64,000 nt of DNA from Marinomonas vulgaris. GTDB taxonomy: Bacteria > Pseudomonadota > Gammaproteobacteria > Pseudomonadales > Marinomonadaceae. Position numbers and translations under genes: made by a program. The notes beneath the pieces are model-generated. The model was not told the DNA's origin. It saw only the letters and a program-made list of their open reading frames with translations, and ran no database searches. Each line of letters opens with the position of its first letter. The stretch's first letter is position 1. The stretch covers positions 24,374-88,373 of the forward strand of contig NZ_JAGSSV010000011.1 of the NCBI RefSeq assembly GCF_018145875.1. Direction: 5' to 3'. This document shows, one piece after another, positions 19,278 through 28,990 of this stretch.

Positions 19278-19682
19278 ATGACCAATAAAGTATTGCTTAC
19301 TTTTGCCAATGCCGCGATGAATAAGGCCTATGTGCCTTATTCCCGCTTTCAAGTGGGCGCGGCGATTGAAACCAGCTCCGGTGAAATCTACTCCGGTTGT
19401 AACGTGGAAAACGCCGCCTATCCAGAAGGCACTTGCGCCGAGGCGGGGGCCATCGCCGCCATGGTGCTCGGCGGCGACACGCAAATCAAACACATTTATG
19501 TGATGGGAAAGGGTGAGAATCTCGTCACTCCCTGTGGTGGCTGTCGCCAAAAAATTCGTGAGTTTTCCAGCCTCGATACCCAGATTCACATCTGTGACGA
19601 AAACGGCGTACGCAAAACCCTCACCATGGAAGAACTATTGCCGTTTTCTTTTGGGCCAGAAAACCTCTCACCTGAAAACTAA
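19278..19682 (+). CDS. cdd: Cytidine deaminase
   Basis: The protein has 134 residues, the short tetrameric form. It converts cytidine and deoxycytidine to uridine forms. The zinc site is intact: CNVENAAYPEGTCAEAGAI contains the first cysteine, with catalytic glutamate of the CAE motif, and VTPCGGCRQKIREF supplies the other two cysteines. As the last gene of the nucleoside importer operon, it would process imported cytidine. The 3' end lies within a 14-bp tandem repeat that also contains the stop codon. Confidence 0.95.
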   Translation: MTNKVLLTFANAAMNKAYVPYSRFQVGAAIETSSGEIYSGCNVENAAYPEGTCAEAGAIAAMVLGGDTQIKHIYVMGKGENLVTPCGGCRQKIREFSSLDTQIHICDENGVRKTLTMEELLPFSFGPENLSPEN

Positions 19683-19718
19683 GTGCCTGAAACTAAGTGC
19701 CTGAAACTGAGTGTTTGA
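19677..19718. repeat. 14-bp tandem repeat at the 3' end of cdd
   Basis: Three consecutive 14-bp units: AACTAAGTGCCTGA at 19677-19690, an exact copy at 19691-19704 and a diverged copy at 19705-19718. The first unit carries the cdd stop codon. AACTAAGT here can also pair with ACTTAGTT at 19720-19727, which could help termination between the convergent genes. Confidence 0.8.
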
Positions 19719-19721
19719 GAC

Positions 19722-22127
19722 TTAGTTTCTTGAGCATTTCTCCAATAGCGAAGGCGTGAGTTTGATGGTGGCGATGACTTGGCCGAAGTCGTCTTCGTCC
19801 CGTTTGATACTAAAACCTAGGTGTTTGCAGAAGTCGATCATATGTTTGTTTTCTGCCAGCACCACGCCTTTCATCACCTTGATGCCTTTGTCGGCAGCGA
19901 CCAAAAACAGTTGTCGCATTAGGTAAGAAGCCAAGCCCATGCCTTGGTATTCGTCCCCCAGTACTACCGCAAATTCACAGCTTTGATCATCGAAGTTATC
20001 CACATAGCGCGCGGTGCCGATCAGCAGGTTTTCATCGTCTTTGTTGATAATCGCCAGTAGTGCCATTTCTCGATCGTAATCAATGTGCGACATGCTCGAT
20101 AACATGCGCGGGGTTAATTCTTCGATGTTAGAAATAAAGCGAAAGTAGCGCGTTTCGTGGGACATGCTGCGGACAAAATCCGCCAGAATACCCGAATCTC
20201 TCGGTAAAACAGGTCTAACGGTGGCGATATCGCCGTTTTTTAACGGACGCTCCGATACCCACTGGCGCGGGTAAGGGTGAATCGCTAAATGTTCATAGCG
20301 ACGCCAATTCTTGCACGAACGCAATTGTGCAGTAACATCGGCATACACACTGCCGCTGTCGTGAATTCGCACGTCGGCCAGCTCTAAATTCTCGATTTCT
20401 GGCAATTCGCACACCATTGTGGATAAGTTGCGCAGCAGACTTTCTAGCTCAAACGACTCTTCTCCCGGAAACGCCCGCTGAATCAAATCTTTTGCCAAAA
20501 TAGTGTTCAGGGGCGGCAGAGCCACGGCTTCTACTTGCTTGTGTTGTTGTGCCCCTTCTAATGACAAACCAATAGCGGGGCCAAATACCGCATCTTGAAA
20601 CACCCGCAAATGAATCGGCGCGAACAACTGATGGGACGCCTGACGACGAGTGATAATACGAATTTGAAACAGCTCGAAAATGTCCCGTAAAGCGTCGATT
20701 TGTGGTGTTTTTTGGCCGTCTTTATACAGTTGTGCCAAGGTATTAGTGGCTTCGGATACGTCGATTTTAAAGCGAAAGGCGTGGCTGTCAGGGGACTGCT
20801 TCGCCAGCAATTGATTGCGCTGAAACCGAACTAAAAACTGAAAGCCCTCGATGGCGGTTTCTGGTGTTCGCGAGGTCGGAATACCCGCTTCGTTGATGCG
20901 AGTGCGCATGTTGGTCATGTTGTCACCGCCGAGCAAACACACCATAACGAGTTTTTTCTGGGTACGATGCAGCTTGGTGATCAAGTTATACAAGGAGCCA
21001 ATGTCGATCAATGCCGTCGGGCTGAGCGTCAACAAGACGGCGCCACATTCTGGGCTGCTCAGGGCATCCGCCGCTAAGTCAATAAACAAATCCGTCGCGC
21101 AACTTGCCCACACGGTGGTTACTGGCCCGATGCCACCACGGCCAGCCATAGTCGCTTCGAGTTTGTCGCGCAGCTCGCCTTCTGGGTTGAGCAAGTCGAT
21201 GTTCAGTTCCATAGCCCGTTGTGCGGCCAATTCCCCCGGCCCTGCGCCGTTGCCTATGATCAGTAAGGAACCGTCTTTGACGCGGCGGGCGTTGGTCATT
21301 ACCGACGCCGCGGCGATTAGGTCGTTCAGGCGTCGGCCACGTACGGCGCCCGTTCGACTGAGTGCCGCGTCGAGCACCCGTTCGTCGGCGCCAATAGCGT
21401 GTTCTGTGACCACGGCAACGGGTTTGCTGCGGCCTGTGGCGCGTAAACTGCTGAGGAAACGGGTGGGTTTGCCGATCTTTTGCAGATACATCAAGATGGC
21501 TTGGCTGTCGAAATCGTTGGACAAATAATCCAGCACTTGTGAGGGCATCACATCGACCGGGCTGCCCATGGACACCACCTGAGAAAAGCCGATGCCTTGC
21601 CACGTGGCCCAATCGACCAAGGCGCTGGCCACGGTGCCCGATTGTGACATGAGCGCCAATCGTCCGGGTAACGGCTGAGCTAACCCCAGCCACGCAAACA
21701 CCCCTTGTTTCGGCCGACACACCCCAAAGCTGTTGGGGCCAAGCAAGCGCACATTGTGCTGGCGTAAAAGCGCTATCAAGGTGTCTTGCGGCTCGCCCGT
21801 CCAAGACAGCATCAACAAAGAGCCAATCCCCGCGGCACCGCAATCTCGGATAATGTCTTCCATGCTGCGCTCAGAATGCGTGCCAACCAGCACGGCTAAA
21901 TCTGGGCTTTTGGGCAAATCGGCAAGGCGCGCTACCTTACAAAACCCTTCTACGGATAAGCTCTCAGACGACGCAGGAACCACCCCCGCGATGAACATAG
22001 GGCAAGGCTTTTTGGCGTGTGACAAAGACGCCAGCAACGCCAGCATAAGAGGGTCATGGGCATCGTCGCCGGTCAGCACCACCAAAGATTTGGGGGCGAG
22101 TAGAGATTGCAAGGCATGTTGACTCAC
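19722..22127 (-). CDS. Pat/PatZ-like protein lysine acetyltransferase (acyl-CoA synthetase-like region plus GNAT domain)
   Basis: The protein has 801 residues. The N-terminal part resembles NDP-forming acyl-CoA synthetases: a CoA-binding Rossmann domain (LAPKSLVVLTGDDAHDPLM) and a succinyl-CoA ligase-like domain with SQSGTVASALVDWATWQG. An ATP-grasp-like remnant (VFQDAVFGPAIGLSLEGA) is short. The last 165 residues or so are a GNAT domain, with VVLGDEYQGMGLASYLM as the acetyl-CoA loop. PatZ of enterobacteria (about 886 residues) acetylates and inactivates acetyl-CoA synthetase and other proteins; here the middle is shorter, so ligase activity is doubtful. The GTG at 22127 is chosen because AGGAGCAGCCCA precedes it; a 43-codon upstream extension is basic and unlike the family. 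It is divergent from the deacetylase gene. Confidence 0.82.
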   Translation of the reverse strand: MSQHALQSLLAPKSLVVLTGDDAHDPLMLALLASLSHAKKPCPMFIAGVVPASSESLSVEGFCKVARLADLPKSPDLAVLVGTHSERSMEDIIRDCGAAGIGSLLMLSWTGEPQDTLIALLRQHNVRLLGPNSFGVCRPKQGVFAWLGLAQPLPGRLALMSQSGTVASALVDWATWQGIGFSQVVSMGSPVDVMPSQVLDYLSNDFDSQAILMYLQKIGKPTRFLSSLRATGRSKPVAVVTEHAIGADERVLDAALSRTGAVRGRRLNDLIAAASVMTNARRVKDGSLLIIGNGAGPGELAAQRAMELNIDLLNPEGELRDKLEATMAGRGGIGPVTTVWASCATDLFIDLAADALSSPECGAVLLTLSPTALIDIGSLYNLITKLHRTQKKLVMVCLLGGDNMTNMRTRINEAGIPTSRTPETAIEGFQFLVRFQRNQLLAKQSPDSHAFRFKIDVSEATNTLAQLYKDGQKTPQIDALRDIFELFQIRIITRRQASHQLFAPIHLRVFQDAVFGPAIGLSLEGAQQHKQVEAVALPPLNTILAKDLIQRAFPGEESFELESLLRNLSTMVCELPEIENLELADVRIHDSGSVYADVTAQLRSCKNWRRYEHLAIHPYPRQWVSERPLKNGDIATVRPVLPRDSGILADFVRSMSHETRYFRFISNIEELTPRMLSSMSHIDYDREMALLAIINKDDENLLIGTARYVDNFDDQSCEFAVVLGDEYQGMGLASYLMRQLFLVAADKGIKVMKGVVLAENKHMIDFCKHLGFSIKRDEDDFGQVIATIKLTPSLLEKCSRN

Positions 22128-22285
22128 TGGGCTGCTCCTGATGCGTAATAAACATCCTATGACAGTAGCACGGATTTTAAAAAAGCGAATGATAGACGAT
22201 AGTAGGGTAGATTGTCTGCGTGCCTTATGGCTTGATATGAAGCACTTAAGGATCAAACAATAAGAAACGAATTGGAAACACAGAG

Positions 22286-23209
22286 ATGACCACGGCCTAC
22301 ATTACACACACATCTTGCGAACTCCACAACATGGGCGACGATCACCCCGAATCGCCCCAGCGGTTAGGTGCCATTCAAAACCGACTGATCATGGGGCAGC
22401 TGATGGATTTTTTACGTCGTCTAGAAGCCACCCCCGCGACGCGTGAGCAGTTGCTGCAAACCCACGATGACACCTACGTGAATGCCATGTTTGCCCGCGC
22501 GCCAGAAGAAGGTCACATCGAACTGGAACCAGAAACCCTAATGATGCCGCAAACCCTCGAGGCTGCCTTGTATGCCGCCGGTTCCGTGATCACCGCGGTG
22601 GATGTGGTGATGTCCGGTGAGATGGACAATGCCTTTTGTGGCATTCGCCCACCAGGGCATCATGCGGAATACGACAAAGCCATGGGCTTTTGTTTGTTCA
22701 ATAACATCGCCGTGGGCACGCGTTATGCCATAGAGCAATACGGGTTAGAGCGCGTTGCCATTGTGGATTTCGACGCCCACCACGGCAATGGCACCGAAGA
22801 CATCTTTAAATCCGACAGCCGCGTATTGTACGCTTCCAGTTATCAGCATCCGTTTTACCCCTACAGTGACCCAGGCGCGTCCCACGATAATATTCTGCAC
22901 ATGCCGCTCGAAGCAGGCTCGGGCAGCGAGGCTTTTCAAACCATCATGACGGAACAGCTGGTGCCGGCGTTAGACGCGTTTAAACCGCAACTTATTATGA
23001 TCTCAGCGGGGTTCGACGCCCACAAAGAAGACCCTATGGCGCAACTTAGGCTCAGCGAATCTGACTTTACTTGGATCACCGACTTGCTTATGGACATGGC
23101 CGACCGTCATTGCGATGGCAAAATTGTCTCGGTCTTAGAAGGCGGCTACAACACCGACGCCCTAGGCCGTGCGGCGTTTTGCCACATCAAAAGTCTGATG
23201 AAGTTGTAA
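22286..23209 (+). CDS. Histone deacetylase family protein
   Basis: The protein has 307 residues with the arginase/deacetylase fold. The catalytic histidine pair is H125-H126 in RPPGHHAEYD. The zinc ligands are D163 and H165 in VDFDAHHGNGTED, plus the aspartate of SAGFDAHKEDP, and the active-site tyrosine is in LEGGYN. Bacterial members deacetylate lysines of proteins, polyamines or other acetyl-amides; the substrate cannot be told. The gene is divergent from a Pat-like acetyltransferase with 158 bp between starts, so the two could share control and oppose each other chemically. ATG 22286 has no strong ribosome-binding site but is the family start. Confidence 0.88.
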   Translation: MTTAYITHTSCELHNMGDDHPESPQRLGAIQNRLIMGQLMDFLRRLEATPATREQLLQTHDDTYVNAMFARAPEEGHIELEPETLMMPQTLEAALYAAGSVITAVDVVMSGEMDNAFCGIRPPGHHAEYDKAMGFCLFNNIAVGTRYAIEQYGLERVAIVDFDAHHGNGTEDIFKSDSRVLYASSYQHPFYPYSDPGASHDNILHMPLEAGSGSEAFQTIMTEQLVPALDAFKPQLIMISAGFDAHKEDPMAQLRLSESDFTWITDLLMDMADRHCDGKIVSVLEGGYNTDALGRAAFCHIKSLMKL

Positions 23210-23281
23210 CAAAAGACTTGTTCGCACGAGACGACAGATACCTTAAACAGATAGCTTAAACAGAGAGCTTATGGGAGACCG

Positions 23282-24355
23282 CTACACAGCCTGAGACAAA
23301 CGACGTGTTTCCGTAGGCGATTGCCCAAAAAAACGATGATAGGTGCGGCTAAAATGAGCGGAACTGATAAAACCGCAAGCAATAGACACTTCAAAAACAC
23401 TCAAGTTAGACTGCTGCAACAGTTGTCGGGCGTGGGTCAAACGGTGCTCAAGGTAATAACGTGCTGGCGTAACGCCCACGTTGACTTTAAATAAGCGCTC
23501 AATTTGCCGACGAGAAATACCGACCAACTTGGCCAGCTCGTCGATGCTTAACAAATCCTCTAAATTGTTTTCCATCAGCGTGATCGAATCTTTCACCGCA
23601 TTGGGAATATGTAACTCAGAGCGCAAAAAGTGCTTGGTGATCTTGGTGCTGGTGGCGCTGTTTCTGTCTGAGCCAATCACCTCGGCCACGGCTTGGGAAT
23701 AATCCGAGCCGTAAGCACTGACAATGTAATGCAACATCATATCGAGAGCGCTATTCGGCCCAGAACAAGTGAGCAAGGTGCTGTCTTGGGTGAGAGCGTG
23801 GGTGAAATTCGATGTCGACAAGTTCAGGTCAGGAAAGTGCTCTTCCATGATGGCTTTGTTGTCTTGGTGAATGGAAATCGCCTGACCGATGGGGATTTTG
23901 CTGTCGGCAATGTAAAAACTGCCGTTCCACAAGCCCATAATAGTGACATGGTATTGGGTCGCCTTGACCAATAAAGCATTGAGGCGTGGTTCGGACTTCA
24001 GCATGCTACGAAACCCACCACAGATCACCAAGATGGCGCCTTTTTCCAGCTTGATGTCTTGGATATTGCCGTTGGTGGGGATTTCGATGGAAATATCCGA
24101 CAAGGCTTTACAGTCTTGCAGGCTGTACGTTTGGCAGTCGTAAATCGGCTGGTCGTGCACCATGTTAAGGGTCACCAAGGTGTCTAACACGACCGAAAAG
24201 CACGACATGGAAAAGTGATCAAGCAACACGAAATAGGCTTTTTTCGGCGGCGCTTGCTGGCTTTTCGCGGCATTTGAGTGAGAAAACAGCAAGTTAGCGC
24301 GCTTCAAATGACTCTGAAAGTGCGAGGTGTTCAGTTTATCGCCAGCGTCAACCAT
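23282..24355 (-). CDS. GlxA-family AraC-type transcriptional regulator (DJ-1/PfpI sensor domain)
   Basis: The protein has 357 residues. About residues 40-215 form a DJ-1/PfpI (class I glutamine amidotransferase-like) domain. The usual nucleophile elbow reads GLWNGSF without cysteine, so it is a ligand sensor rather than an enzyme. The C-terminal 100 residues are an AraC-type pair of helix-turn-helix motifs (SIDELAKLVGISRRQIERLF and FEVSIACGFISSAHFSRTYH). Relatives such as GbdR, CdhR and ArgR of Pseudomonas respond to glycine betaine, carnitine or arginine. No obvious target operon is adjacent, as the sulfate genes next to it are normally under CysB. It is transcribed alone on the minus strand. 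Confidence 0.85.
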   Translation of the reverse strand: MVDAGDKLNTSHFQSHLKRANLLFSHSNAAKSQQAPPKKAYFVLLDHFSMSCFSVVLDTLVTLNMVHDQPIYDCQTYSLQDCKALSDISIEIPTNGNIQDIKLEKGAILVICGGFRSMLKSEPRLNALLVKATQYHVTIMGLWNGSFYIADSKIPIGQAISIHQDNKAIMEEHFPDLNLSTSNFTHALTQDSTLLTCSGPNSALDMMLHYIVSAYGSDYSQAVAEVIGSDRNSATSTKITKHFLRSELHIPNAVKDSITLMENNLEDLLSIDELAKLVGISRRQIERLFKVNVGVTPARYYLEHRLTHARQLLQQSNLSVFEVSIACGFISSAHFSRTYHRFFGQSPTETRRLSQAV

Positions 24356-24453
24356 CTTTGTTCCTTATTGTATTTTTTCACACCATATCGCATATTTAAC
24401 GCAAAATAAATGCCAAAATCAGGCGCTATACACCAATAAGAAAGTATTTTCCT

Positions 24454-25542
24454 TTACCAGTGCAATGGCGTGGGTTGAGCAAGATCATCGGCGAAAAAAT
24501 ACCCCGCTTTTGGGGTCACAAAAACGGTCTGGCCTTTTTCATAGCCATGCTGATCGAAGGCCTTATGAGGCAAATCGATTTCCCAAATGTCTTTGCTTTG
24601 CCAGCCAATAGGAGACAATTCAAGGCGAACTTCCGCCCCGATCGGGTTAATGGCGACCACTTTGAGGGGCAAATTCGCCTGCTCGGTGGGCGCGTCCGAC
24701 ACGAAAAACTCATGGGAGCGAACATACAACTGACCATCTTGCTGTTCAATGCCCTTTGGTAATTGCAGGCTGGCCTGCTGGTTTAGCCATTTCCCCTGAT
24801 CGGCCTTGCCTTCAAAGACGTTGGCGTTGCCCAAAAAATCAAACACAAAACGGCTGTTGGGCGAAGCGTATAAATCGCCAGGTTTGTCTACTTGTTCGAT
24901 GTAGCCGTTGCTCATCACCACCACACGATCCGATAATTCCAGCGCTTCTTCTTGGTCGTGGGTCACGAACACACTGGTAAAGCCCAATTCTTCGTGTAAG
25001 CCACGCAACCAGCGGCGCAATTCTTTGCGCACCTTGGCGTCTAGAGCGCCAAAGGGTTCGTCGAGCAGCAAGACTTCCGGCTGAGTCGCCAAGGCGCGCG
25101 CCAAGGCAATACGTTGTTTTTGACCACCGGACAGCTGCGACGGGAAGCGGTTTGCCAAATGCGCCAGTTGCACCATGTCCAATAAATGCATGACACGTTT
25201 TTTGATCTCGCTTGGGCTAGGGCGTTCTTTGCGCGGCAATACATCTAGGCCAAACGCCACGTTGTCGGCCACGGTCATATGGCGAAATAGGGCGTAGTTT
25301 TGGAACACAAAACCGACGCGACGATCGCGCACGTGCAAGTTGGTCACATCGCGGTCGCCAAATTGAATACGACCCGTGTCGGCGCCTTCCAGCCCAGCAA
25401 TAATACGCAGCAAGGTGGTTTTACCGGAACCAGACGGCCCTAGCAAACCGATCATTTCGCCTTCTTGAATGTCTAACGACAAGGGCGACAAGGCCTGAAA
25501 CTGGCCGAAAGTTTTAGAAATGTGTTCAATCAAAATACTCAT
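24454..25542 (-). CDS. cysA: Sulfate/thiosulfate ABC transporter ATP-binding protein
   Basis: The protein has 362 residues. The ATPase domain has Walker [10 protein letters not shown] (about 36-44), Q-loop FVFQNYALF, signature [15 protein letters not shown] and Walker [13 protein letters not shown]. The C-terminal third is the TOBE-like regulatory domain typical of CysA. It powers sulfate and thiosulfate import through CysT and CysW. ATG 25542 is preceded by AGGAAG; an upstream in-frame extension of ten codons is not conserved. It overlaps cysW by 4 bp and is the last gene of the sbp-cysT-cysW-cysA operon. Confidence 0.95.
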   Translation of the reverse strand: MSILIEHISKTFGQFQALSPLSLDIQEGEMIGLLGPSGSGKTTLLRIIAGLEGADTGRIQFGDRDVTNLHVRDRRVGFVFQNYALFRHMTVADNVAFGLDVLPRKERPSPSEIKKRVMHLLDMVQLAHLANRFPSQLSGGQKQRIALARALATQPEVLLLDEPFGALDAKVRKELRRWLRGLHEELGFTSVFVTHDQEEALELSDRVVVMSNGYIEQVDKPGDLYASPNSRFVFDFLGNANVFEGKADQGKWLNQQASLQLPKGIEQQDGQLYVRSHEFFVSDAPTEQANLPLKVVAINPIGAEVRLELSPIGWQSKDIWEIDLPHKAFDQHGYEKGQTVFVTPKAGYFFADDLAQPTPLHW

Positions 25543-26393
25543 AGAGTCGCTTCCTGTCGTTCTTGGCGCCATTCGATAAAGGCTTTAAATAGCAAGGTCA
25601 GTAGGGCAATAAAAGCCAGTAGCGAAGCACTGGCAAAGGCCGCGGCGGCTTGGTAATCCTCGTATTGCAACTGCACATGTAGGGGCAGGGTGTTGGTTTC
25701 ACCACGAATATTCCCCGACACCACAGACACGGCACCAAACTCACCAACGGCACGGGCGTTGGTCAAAATCACCCCATAAATCAGCGCCCACTTGATATTG
25801 GGCAAGGTCACGCGGCGAAACAATTGCCAGCCAGAGGCGCCCAGAATCACCGCGGCTTCTTCGTCTTCGCGGCCTTGTTGTTGCATTAAAGGGATCAATT
25901 CGCGGGCGACAAAGGGGCAGGTCACAAACACGGTGACCATCACAATGCCCGGCCAAGCAAACATCAGTTGAATGTCTTGTTCGTACAGCCAAGCACCGAT
26001 CCAACCGTTGTTGCCGTACAGCAGCAAATACAACAAGCCCGCCACCACGGGGGATACGGCAAAGGGGATGTCCATAAGCGTCATTAATAGCTTGCGACCG
26101 GGGAACTCAAAGCGGGTGACCGACCACGCCAGCATCACGCCAAACACCAAATTCACCGGCACGGTGAGCGCCGCCACCAAGAGGGTTAAACCAATGGCGT
26201 GCAGGGTATCGGCTTCCAGCAAGCTATTGAAATAATGCGCCGCGCCTTCCACAAAGGCCTGCTGGAAAATCGCGATTAAGGGCACGACCAATAAAATTGC
26301 GGTCAAGAATAAGGTTAAGCCAACCAACAGCCACTTCACTAGCGGGTTGTCGCCGACTCTGAGTTGGCTGGAAGCCTGTTTTTTAGAAGACAT
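25539..26393 (-). CDS. cysW: Sulfate ABC transporter permease CysW
   Basis: The protein has 284 residues with about six hydrophobic helices. The coupling motif [21 protein letters not shown] contains the EAA loop that docks to CysA. It also shows [19 protein letters not shown], characteristic of CysW. It pairs with CysT as the membrane channel of the sulfate importer. It starts 21 bp after cysT and overlaps cysA (ATGA). Confidence 0.94.
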   Translation of the reverse strand: MSSKKQASSQLRVGDNPLVKWLLVGLTLFLTAILLVVPLIAIFQQAFVEGAAHYFNSLLEADTLHAIGLTLLVAALTVPVNLVFGVMLAWSVTRFEFPGRKLLMTLMDIPFAVSPVVAGLLYLLLYGNNGWIGAWLYEQDIQLMFAWPGIVMVTVFVTCPFVARELIPLMQQQGREDEEAAVILGASGWQLFRRVTLPNIKWALIYGVILTNARAVGEFGAVSVVSGNIRGETNTLPLHVQLQYEDYQAAAAFASASLLAFIALLTLLFKAFIEWRQERQEATL

Positions 26394-26414
26394 AAGGGTT
26401 CCCTGTAAATAGTC

Positions 26415-27275
26415 CTAGTTGCGACCATGAAGACGACGCAAATAACGCGCCTGCCAAATATTAATCGCGAACAAGAGAATCAGCGACGCCATCAACACCA
26501 CAGACGCAATGGCGCTGGCGGCAGGAAAGTCAAACTCTTGCAAGCTGACGAAAATCATCAAAGAGGTGATTTCACTCACATAAGGCATGTTGCCGGCGAT
26601 AAAAATCACCGCACCAAATTCCCCCAAGCTGCGAGTAAAGGACAGAGCAATGCCCGTCATCAAAGCGGGCCATAAGGCGGGGAAAATAACGCGACGAAAC
26701 ACCGACCAGTCCGACGCACCCAAGGTCATGCCGGCTTCTTCTTCCTCGGGGGAGAGTTCTTCCAACACCGGTTGTACAGTGCGTACCACAAAGGGAATGC
26801 TGGTAAACGCCATGGCCAGCACTATGCCCCAAGGCGTGTAGGCGATCTTGAGACCTAGGCTACTCAGAATGTCGCCATACCAGCCGTTTTGCGCATATAG
26901 GGTGGCCAAGGTAATGCCCGCCACCGCGGTGGGTAAGGCAAAGGGCAAATCCACCAAGGCATCGAGAATACGTCGCCCCCAAAAGTCATAGCGCACCAAG
27001 ACCCAAGCCAATAACAAGCCAAAAAAGCCATTAAACACAGACGCGATCAAGGCCGCCCACAAGGTAACCTTATAACTGGCGACCACACGCTCATCGCTGA
27101 TCACTTCCCAGTAACGCGCCCAACCCATATCCACCGACTGCATAATCAAGCCCGTCATCGGCAATAGAAGAATCAAGCTGATAAACAGCAAGGAGGTACC
27201 CAAGCTCAAACTGAGTCCGGGTAAGACACGTTTGTGACGAGGACGAATAGGGGCGGCGCTTAAGTGTGTTGCCAT
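26415..27275 (-). CDS. cysT: Sulfate ABC transporter permease CysT (CysU)
   Basis: The protein has 286 residues and about six transmembrane helices. The EAA-loop motif reads EEEAGMTLGASDWSVFRRVIF, followed by FTRSLGEFGAVIFIAGNMP, which marks the CysT branch. It forms the channel with CysW. It is the first gene after a terminator that separates it from sbp, so its expression should be lower than that of the binding protein. Confidence 0.93.
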   Translation of the reverse strand: MATHLSAAPIRPRHKRVLPGLSLSLGTSLLFISLILLLPMTGLIMQSVDMGWARYWEVISDERVVASYKVTLWAALIASVFNGFFGLLLAWVLVRYDFWGRRILDALVDLPFALPTAVAGITLATLYAQNGWYGDILSSLGLKIAYTPWGIVLAMAFTSIPFVVRTVQPVLEELSPEEEEAGMTLGASDWSVFRRVIFPALWPALMTGIALSFTRSLGEFGAVIFIAGNMPYVSEITSLMIFVSLQEFDFPAASAIASVVLMASLILLFAINIWQARYLRRLHGRN

Positions 27276-27367
27276 GGGGGTTGCCTATGTATTTTGCTTG
27301 TGTGTTTTGCTTATAAGTCTTGCTTTGCATTAAGTACTGTATTGCCAACAATGTGCTGCTGAGTACA

Positions 27368-27397
27368 GAAAAAGCCGAACACAGGGTGCTCGGCTTT
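27368..27397 (-). terminator. Terminator/attenuator between sbp and cysT
   Basis: An 8-bp stem, AAAGCCGA (27371-27378) with TCGGCTTT (27390-27397). On the minus strand it ends in a run of T residues (27368-27373). It lies between two genes of the same operon, so it probably acts as a partial terminator favouring sbp. Confidence 0.8.
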
Positions 27398-27414
27398 ATT
27401 GTGCGTTTTAGCGC

Positions 27415-28428
27415 TTAACGACGTTGTAATTGATCAAGCTTGCCGCCATTTTTAAAGATCTCTTGGGTGGCTTTTGGCCAGCCACCGGCGATTTCTTCGA
27501 CGGTCAACAAGGTCACTTCTGGGAACTGCTCAGCAAACTCGGCTTTTACCACGTCGTTATGAACACGATAGTTAAATCCGGCGAGCAAACGCTGAGACGC
27601 TTCGCTGTATAAGTAATTTAAGTATTCGTGGGACACGGCTTCGGAGTCGTTACGCTTGGCGTTTTTTTCAACCACGGCCACAGGAAATTCCGCCAAAATA
27701 GAGGTTTTTGGCACCACGACTTGGTATTCGTCCGCGCCGTATTGGTTACGGATGTTATTCACCTCTGATTCAAAAGTGATCAACACATCGCCAATGCCAC
27801 GCTCTACGAAGGTTGTTGTGGCGCCACGGCCGCCGGTGTCAAACACAGCAACGTTTTTCAAGAAGGTTTTCAAGAAGTCATTCACCGCGGTTTCTTGGTC
27901 TTTGCCGAACGTTTTCTGTGCGTAACCTTGCGCGGCTAGATAGGTGTAGCGACCGTTGCCAGAGGTTTTTGGGTTCGGGAACACAAGGGCCACATCGTCA
28001 CGAACAAGATCGCCCCAGCTTTGAATGTTCTTTGGATTGCCTTTGCGCACCAAAAACGCGGTGGTGGAGTAGTAAGGTGAGCTGTCGTTCGGGAAGGCTT
28101 TTTTCCAATCCGCTGGGATCATCTTAGCTTTGTCGTGCAACACTTGCACATCGGTCACCTGATTGAAGGTCACCACATCGGCTGACAAACCGTTCATGAT
28201 GGCGTTGGCTTGTTTAGACGAGCCTGCGTGAGACTGCTTGATCTCGATGGTTTTGCCTGTGGTCTCCAACCAATGTTTTTCGAACGTTGGGTTGTAGGTG
28301 GCAAACAACTCACGAGCAATGTCGTAAGAAGTGTTTAAAATGGTTTGATCAGCCGCGGAGGCATGAACCGCACCGCTTAATAATACAGTGCCAAGAACAG
28401 ATTTAATGGAGCGGGATGTGACTTTCAT
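27415..28428 (-). CDS. sbp: Periplasmic sulfate-binding protein
   Basis: The protein has 337 residues with a Sec signal peptide ([17 protein letters not shown], cleavage before ADQ). The mature sequence matches Sbp/Cys[13 protein letters not shown] near the start, [17 protein letters not shown] at the sulfate-binding site and [14 protein letters not shown]. It delivers sulfate to CysTWA. ATG 28428 follows GAGGTCGTT on the minus strand; the frame is open ten codons further upstream but without signal-peptide logic. It leads the operon and is divergent from feoA; the intergenic region contains direct repeats that could be regulator sites. Confidence 0.93.
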   Translation of the reverse strand: MKVTSRSIKSVLGTVLLSGAVHASAADQTILNTSYDIARELFATYNPTFEKHWLETTGKTIEIKQSHAGSSKQANAIMNGLSADVVTFNQVTDVQVLHDKAKMIPADWKKAFPNDSSPYYSTTAFLVRKGNPKNIQSWGDLVRDDVALVFPNPKTSGNGRYTYLAAQGYAQKTFGKDQETAVNDFLKTFLKNVAVFDTGGRGATTTFVERGIGDVLITFESEVNNIRNQYGADEYQVVVPKTSILAEFPVAVVEKNAKRNDSEAVSHEYLNYLYSEASQRLLAGFNYRVHNDVVKAEFAEQFPEVTLLTVEEIAGGWPKATQEIFKNGGKLDQLQRR

Positions 28429-28547
28429 AACGACCTCAATACAAAGCGGTGGTAACAAATAACTAGGATGCCGAGAAGATTAAAGTAAACTTTTTGTTAT
28501 TACAAATGTTTCAATTAGAACTTTTTGGAATATTAATAAGACCTTCT

Positions 28548-28595
28548 TTAAACACCTTCTTAAACACTTTATTTAAAAACCACCTTAAACACCTT
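28548..28595. repeat. Three direct repeats in the sbp-feoA intergenic region
   Basis: TTAAACACCTT at 28548-28558, TTAAACACTTT at 28560-28570 and TTAAACACCTT at 28585-28595, with starts 12 and 25 bp apart. A related inverted copy (GGTGTTTTTA) follows at about 28609-28618. They may be binding sites for a regulator of either divergent operon; the factor is unknown. Confidence 0.6.
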
Positions 28596-28735
28596 TTGAT
28601 TGGGTTTTGGTGTTTTTACTGAATTGTTGCGTATTCGATGTGGTGAGAAAGCAGGGATATGGGTCATAATACGCACACTGTTTGTACTGATAATTGTTCT
28701 CGTGTGTTCTTGTCCCTTTTCTGGTGGAGGCGTAT

Positions 28736-28960
28736 ATGGTGTTATCCGAGTTACTTAAAGGCCATGTGGCGGTTATTCGCGACGTTTCTCACCCTCAAAA
28801 GGACATGCAGCAGCAATTATTGGCGCTGGGGTTTGACCCTGGCGAAACCATACAACTGATGACAAAAGCCCCTTTTGGCCAGTCTTTGCAAGTCAAAGTC
28901 GGTGCCACCTTGGTGGCGATCCATGCGAGCGATGCCCACCATGTGCATCTTTGTGATTAA
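28736..28960 (+). CDS. feoA: Ferrous iron transport protein FeoA
   Basis: The protein has 74 residues with an SH3-like beta-barrel fold: GHVAVIRDVSHPQKDMQQQL, ALGFDPGETIQLM and GQSLQVKVGATLVAI follow the FeoA pattern. It is a small cytoplasmic partner of the FeoB iron transporter. ATG 28736 is preceded by GGTGGAGG at ideal spacing; a 14-codon upstream frame is not conserved. feoB follows 114 bp downstream with no terminator between them. A weak Fur-box-like stretch near 28689 (GATAATTGTT) could mediate iron control, but the match is partial. Confidence 0.9.
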   Translation: MVLSELLKGHVAVIRDVSHPQKDMQQQLLALGFDPGETIQLMTKAPFGQSLQVKVGATLVAIHASDAHHVHLCD

Positions 28961-28990
28961 GCCCTGCTGGGTGTTTTTAGCGTCTTTTTT

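Noticed and set aside
21079..21843. A 254-codon open frame within the Pat-like gene on the same strand, and a 225-codon frame on the other strand (20851-21528)
   Set aside because: Their residues are low-complexity and arginine-rich or lack any motif; they shadow the GC-biased codons of the true gene, which has clear domains.
28689..28707. Fur box before feoA
   Set aside because: Only the left half resembles GATAAT; the match is too poor to annotate as a site.
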